A DNA stretch of 5,585 nt, from contig JACVCA010000101.1 of the NCBI GenBank assembly GCA_016742295.1, forward strand, positions 1-5,585, read 5' to 3'. The DNA is from Alphaproteobacteria bacterium. Lineage in GTDB: Bacteria > Pseudomonadota > Alphaproteobacteria > JAGOMX01. Each line of letters starts with the position of its first letter. Within the stretch, counting starts at the first letter, position 1. The notes beneath the pieces were generated by a model, which saw only the letters and a program-made list of their open reading frames with translations, made no database searches and was not told the origin of the DNA. The translations under genes and the position numbers were made by a program. Shown piece after piece: positions 4,341 through 5,585 of this stretch.

Positions 4341-5438
4341 ATGGATAACCCATTAGATACTTATTTGCGTCATCAAATTGCTGTGAATGGGGGTCTATCT
4401 ATTGCAGACTATATGCAAGCCTGTCTTGTTCACCCGGTCTATGGTTACTATATGAAAGGCAATCCAATTGGTTTGAAAGGCGATTTTGTTACTGCACCTG
4501 AAATCAGTCAAATGTTTGGTGAATTAATTGGGGTGTGGTACCGAGATCTTTGGAACCAGATGGGGCAACCCGCTAGTCCCCATTTAATTGAATTAGGGCC
4601 GGGCCGCGGAACATTAATGCAAGACCTCTTAAGATCTTTCCCTGAAGTTCTTGATATCCATATGATTGAGATTAGCCCTGCTTTACAGTTTGAGCAGCAA
4701 CGTAAATTACATGGTCATTCTATCAAGTGGCATACGACTGTTGATCAGGCTTTGAATATGTGTAACAAAGGTCCGGTTTTCATTATTGCTAATGAATTTT
4801 TTGATGCTTTGCCTATTCGCCAGTTTCAATACTTAAACTATCAATGGTATGAACGCTTGATTAATATTGAGCCCCAGACTGATGAATTATGTTTTTCTTT
4901 GAAATCATCTGAGCCCCCCATAAACCTTTTGCAGGCGAGTGAAGGTGACATTATCGAAGTATCCCCTTTGAGTCATGAAATTATTCGCAAAATAGCCGAC
5001 AAGATTTGCAAGTCAAACGGTGCAGGCTTGATTATTGATTACGGTTATCGGACCCCAACACTGACAAGTACACTACAAGCTGTCCGGGAACATTCGTATC
5101 ATAATTTCCTCGAAGATCCTGGACTTGCTGATCTCACGGCTCACGTCAACTTTGCTGCATTAATTAAAGAAGCGACACAAATCGGTGCAAAGGTCTATGG
5201 ACCGGCGTTCCAAGGAGCTTTTCTAATGGATTTAGGCATTGAGATACGTGCCAAAATGCTGCAATGTAATCTTTCAAATTCTCAAGGCTCAGCAATTAAA
5301 ACAGCACTTGAGCGGCTTCTAAATCCTGATCAAATGGGAACGCTTTTTAAAGTTCTAGCTATTACAGGCCCTTCAGTGCCAGATCCCTGTGGATTTACCA
5401 CATCTGGATATGTATCATGTTCACCTCTCAAAAACTAA
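4341..5438 (+). CDS. MidA/NDUFAF7 family SAM-dependent methyltransferase
   Basis: This family (DUF185, class I methyltransferase fold) includes mitochondrial NDUFAF7/MidA, which dimethylates an arginine of the 49-kDa complex I subunit (NDUFS2, bacterial NuoD) during assembly. The bacterial substrate is inferred, not shown. The 365-residue product has the usual length. Conserved parts in order: SIADYMQACLVHPVYGYYM (20-38), GDFVTAPEISQMFGE (47-61), the SAM-binding ELGPGRGTL (84-92), the acidic strand MIEISP (108-113), NEFFDALPIRQF (151-162), IIDYGY (231-236) and DLTAHVNFAAL (264-274), where the family usually has HVDF. It is cytoplasmic, without signal or membrane segments. The ATG at 4341 lies 9 nt after the lgt stop with no good Shine-Dalgarno, suggesting coupling to lgt. 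Its end overlaps pgeF by 22 nt. Finding it in the same window as nuoA and nuoB suits a complex I role, though they are on opposite strands. Confidence 0.93.
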   Translation: MDNPLDTYLRHQIAVNGGLSIADYMQACLVHPVYGYYMKGNPIGLKGDFVTAPEISQMFGELIGVWYRDLWNQMGQPASPHLIELGPGRGTLMQDLLRSFPEVLDIHMIEISPALQFEQQRKLHGHSIKWHTTVDQALNMCNKGPVFIIANEFFDALPIRQFQYLNYQWYERLINIEPQTDELCFSLKSSEPPINLLQASEGDIIEVSPLSHEIIRKIADKICKSNGAGLIIDYGYRTPTLTSTLQAVREHSYHNFLEDPGLADLTAHVNFAALIKEATQIGAKVYGPAFQGAFLMDLGIEIRAKMLQCNLSNSQGSAIKTALERLLNPDQMGTLFKVLAITGPSVPDPCGFTTSGYVSCSPLKN

Positions 5439-5585
5439 GAGGTATCATACACGGTTTTTTTTCACGCCAAGGTGGTGTCAGTCAAGATCACTTTGCATCG
5501 CTGAATTTCGCAGTTAATAAAGGAGATGAGATTACCAATGTGGTTCAAAACCGTAATATTGCGCTTGAAAGACTGGGACTTTCTC
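5417..5585 (+). CDS. pgeF: peptidoglycan editing factor PgeF (laccase-domain, YfiH family), 5' part only
   Basis: PgeF/YfiH proteins, also listed as polyphenol oxidase or multicopper-laccase-domain proteins, remove wrongly incorporated amino acids such as L-serine from peptidoglycan precursors; purine nucleoside activities are reported for relatives. Only the first 56 codons are in the window. They match the family start: RGIIHGFFSRQGGVS (8-22), then FASLNFAVNKGDE and VVQNR, which follow the H-G-F-F-[ST]-R-x-G-G-V-S ... S-L-N ... V-x-x-N-R pattern. The zinc-ligand histidines and cysteine lie beyond the right edge and cannot be checked. The ATG at 5417-5419 lies within the end of the methyltransferase gene, giving a 22-nt overlap in another frame, so translation is probably coupled. 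The order lgt-midA-pgeF is common in alphaproteobacteria, which supports the call. Confidence 0.93.
   Translation, partial: MFTSQKLRGIIHGFFSRQGGVSQDHFASLNFAVNKGDEITNVVQNRNIALERLGLS

Noticed and set aside
5455..5462. T8 run in pgeF as a programmed slippage or transcription-stop site
   Set aside because: It encodes part of the conserved HGFFSR motif in frame, and no stem precedes it.

Overview
The window looks like chromosome of an AT-rich alphaproteobacterium. Three things point there. The divergent block ubiK-ybjN-(proC remnant) against lgt-midA-pgeF is, from general knowledge, an alphaproteobacterial gene order. There is a COQ9/TetR-fold protein and a small phasin-type protein. NuoA and NuoB are of the alphaproteobacterial/mitochondrial type. 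The low GC, AT-only spacers and a decayed proC suggest a reductive, perhaps host-associated lineage such as the Holosporales. That placement is an inference, not something the sequence proves.

Layout. Positions 1-800 (minus strand) carry the 5' part of nuoB and all of nuoA, overlapping by 10 nt; nuoB runs off the left edge. Positions 801-1080 are a 280-nt AT-rich spacer with a C8 tract and a perfect 10-bp inverted repeat. Positions 1081-1542 (minus) encode a phasin family protein. Positions 1661-3302 (minus) hold a compact operon transcribed as ubiK, ybjN, a collapsed proC remnant and a COQ9/TetR-like gene; both edges of the remnant are joined by ATGA overlaps. Positions 3303-3512 are the divergent regulatory region. 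Positions 3513-5585 (plus) hold lgt, a MidA/NDUFAF7-type methyltransferase gene and the start of pgeF, with a 9-nt gap and then a 22-nt overlap. I found no tRNA, rRNA, CRISPR, insertion sequence or convincing intrinsic terminator.

How the genes fit together. Several concern respiration. NuoA and NuoB are complex I subunits. MidA belongs to the family of the complex I assembly methyltransferase NDUFAF7. UbiK and COQ9 families act in ubiquinone synthesis, which supplies complex I's electron acceptor. Lgt starts lipoprotein maturation and PgeF edits peptidoglycan precursors. Whether the respiratory clustering is functional or accidental cannot be told from here.

I did not find a new biological system. 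The observations most worth checking are the proC remnant, which keeps two recognisable ProC segments in one open frame, and the last ~105 bases of the left edge. There nuoB stays in frame but loses many near-invariant residues, including an iron-sulfur ligand, which looks more like poor sequence at a contig end than biology.
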